Source of the DNA: Apilactobacillus kunkeei
GTDB lineage: Bacteria; Bacillota; Bacilli; Lactobacillales; Lactobacillaceae
Direction: 5' to 3'
NCBI RefSeq assembly: GCF_001308195.1
Contig: NZ_JXDF01000017.1
Span: 62,001 to 126,000, forward strand
Length of the DNA stretch: 64,000 bases
Shown here: positions 63,630-64,000 of the stretch, in pieces
Layout: each line of letters opens with the position of its first letter
Numbering within the stretch: the first letter of the stretch is position 1
Program-made: the position numbers and the translations under genes
The notes under the pieces: model-generated
Seen by the model: the letters and a program-made list of their open reading frames with translations, nothing else
What the model was told of the DNA's origin: nothing
The model's database searches: none

Positions 63630-64000
63630 TTAATTTGCAAAATAACCAGTTTTTAAGCAAAAATATGCAAATACTAGCAATACAATTAATGCCAATATTT
63701 TCTTTACCATTGGAATTTTAAACTCTGATGGTAGTCCTACTACGTAAGGCAATAAGAACCCAGCAATTAAACCACCAATATGACCTATTATATCAATATC
63801 TGGTGACATTAAGTCGAATCCAATGTTCAAGACGATTAGTAATAGAAAACTTTGTGACATTCTTCTGACATACATATTATCATGAAATGTTTCACCTAAC
63901 ATCAAAAATACACCGAACAATCCAAAGATAGCGGTACTTGCACCAGCACTTGCTCCATTTGAGAATGCAAATCCGGCAATGTTACCAAATATTCCTGACA
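63630..64000 (-). CDS. Rhomboid-family intramembrane serine protease, 3' part
   Basis: The last 122 or so residues of a rhomboid protease; the frame stays open through the right edge, so the start is outside. The visible part has FSNGASAGASTAIFGLFG, where the serine in GAST is the nucleophile, and GHIGGLIAGF carrying the catalytic histidine, with about four membrane helices. Resembles Bacillus YqgP/GluP in both sequence and position before yqgQ and glcK, but the N-terminal and TPR-like parts of GluP cannot be judged. Confidence 0.9.
   Translation of the reverse strand, partial: SGIFGNIAGFAFSNGASAGASTAIFGLFGVFLMLGETFHDNMYVRRMSQSFLLLIVLNIGFDLMSPDIDIIGHIGGLIAGFLLPYVVGLPSEFKIPMVKKILALIVLLVFAYFCLKTGYFAN

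Overview
This is an AT-rich, almost wholly coding stretch of core chromosome from a low-GC Gram-positive bacterium of the Lactobacillaceae. Pointers are the recU-pbp1A pair, a mevalonate (not DXP) isoprenoid operon, a GlnR-glnA operon, L27 with a Firmicute-type cleavable N-terminus and its Prp protease, strong Shine-Dalgarno sites and many TTG/GTG starts. A fructophilic or honeybee/sourdough lineage (Apilactobacillus or Fructilactobacillus) is a reasonable guess, not proven. No IS element, prophage or CRISPR array was seen, and no gene-free stretch exceeds 300 bases.

Layout. 1-2573 (+): recU 3' end and pbp1A. 2631-6608 (-): dnaD, a ypmB-like gene and dinG; neighbours seen at this locus in relatives (nth, asnS, aspB) are missing, and the DinG helicase half has lost its ATPase motifs. 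6768-10813 (+): mvaK1-mvaD-mvaK2-fni, from mevalonate to IPP/DMAPP. 10962-13298 (-): two zinc-ribbon membrane proteins. 13448-18980: rsmF (-), a Cof-type phosphatase (+), a tautomerase-glpK pair (-) and a C69 dipeptidase (+).

From 19072 to 60638 nearly everything is on the minus strand and follows the ancestral Bacillus/Lactobacillus order. Read in the direction of transcription, from high to low coordinates: glnR-glnA; a small unknown gene; tRNA-Arg; rplU-prp-rpmA; efp-yqhY-nusB; folD-xseA-xseB-ispA-tlyA-recN; gmk-rpoZ; coaBC-priA-fmt-rsmB-stp-pknB-rsgA-rpe-thiN; then (past rpmB, +) yloU-fakA-recG-plsX-acpP-rnc-smc-ftsY-ylxM-ffh; then an inserted three-gene cassette (MoxR-type AAA+ ATPase, DUF2201/VWA protein, 95-aa orphan); then rpsP-khpA-rimM-trmD and rplS. 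The window ends with miaA (-), a tiny DUF3042 gene (+) and a rhomboid-yqgQ-glcK-rhodanese operon (-).

Most genes serve translation and ribosome maturation, envelope growth control (PknB/Stp, PBP1A), chromosome maintenance, and lipid or cofactor synthesis. The most unusual content is: the MoxR/VWA cassette between ffh and rpsP, fenced off by its own upstream terminator and followed by a strong rpsP promoter, whose partner protein has a broken HExxH motif; a DinG that looks like a nuclease with a dead helicase; a CoaBC lacking the usual decarboxylase cysteine; and loss of argR between tlyA and recN. Regulatory sites readable by eye include a GlnR operator, L21 and probable L19 leaders, about a dozen promoters and about eighteen intrinsic terminators.
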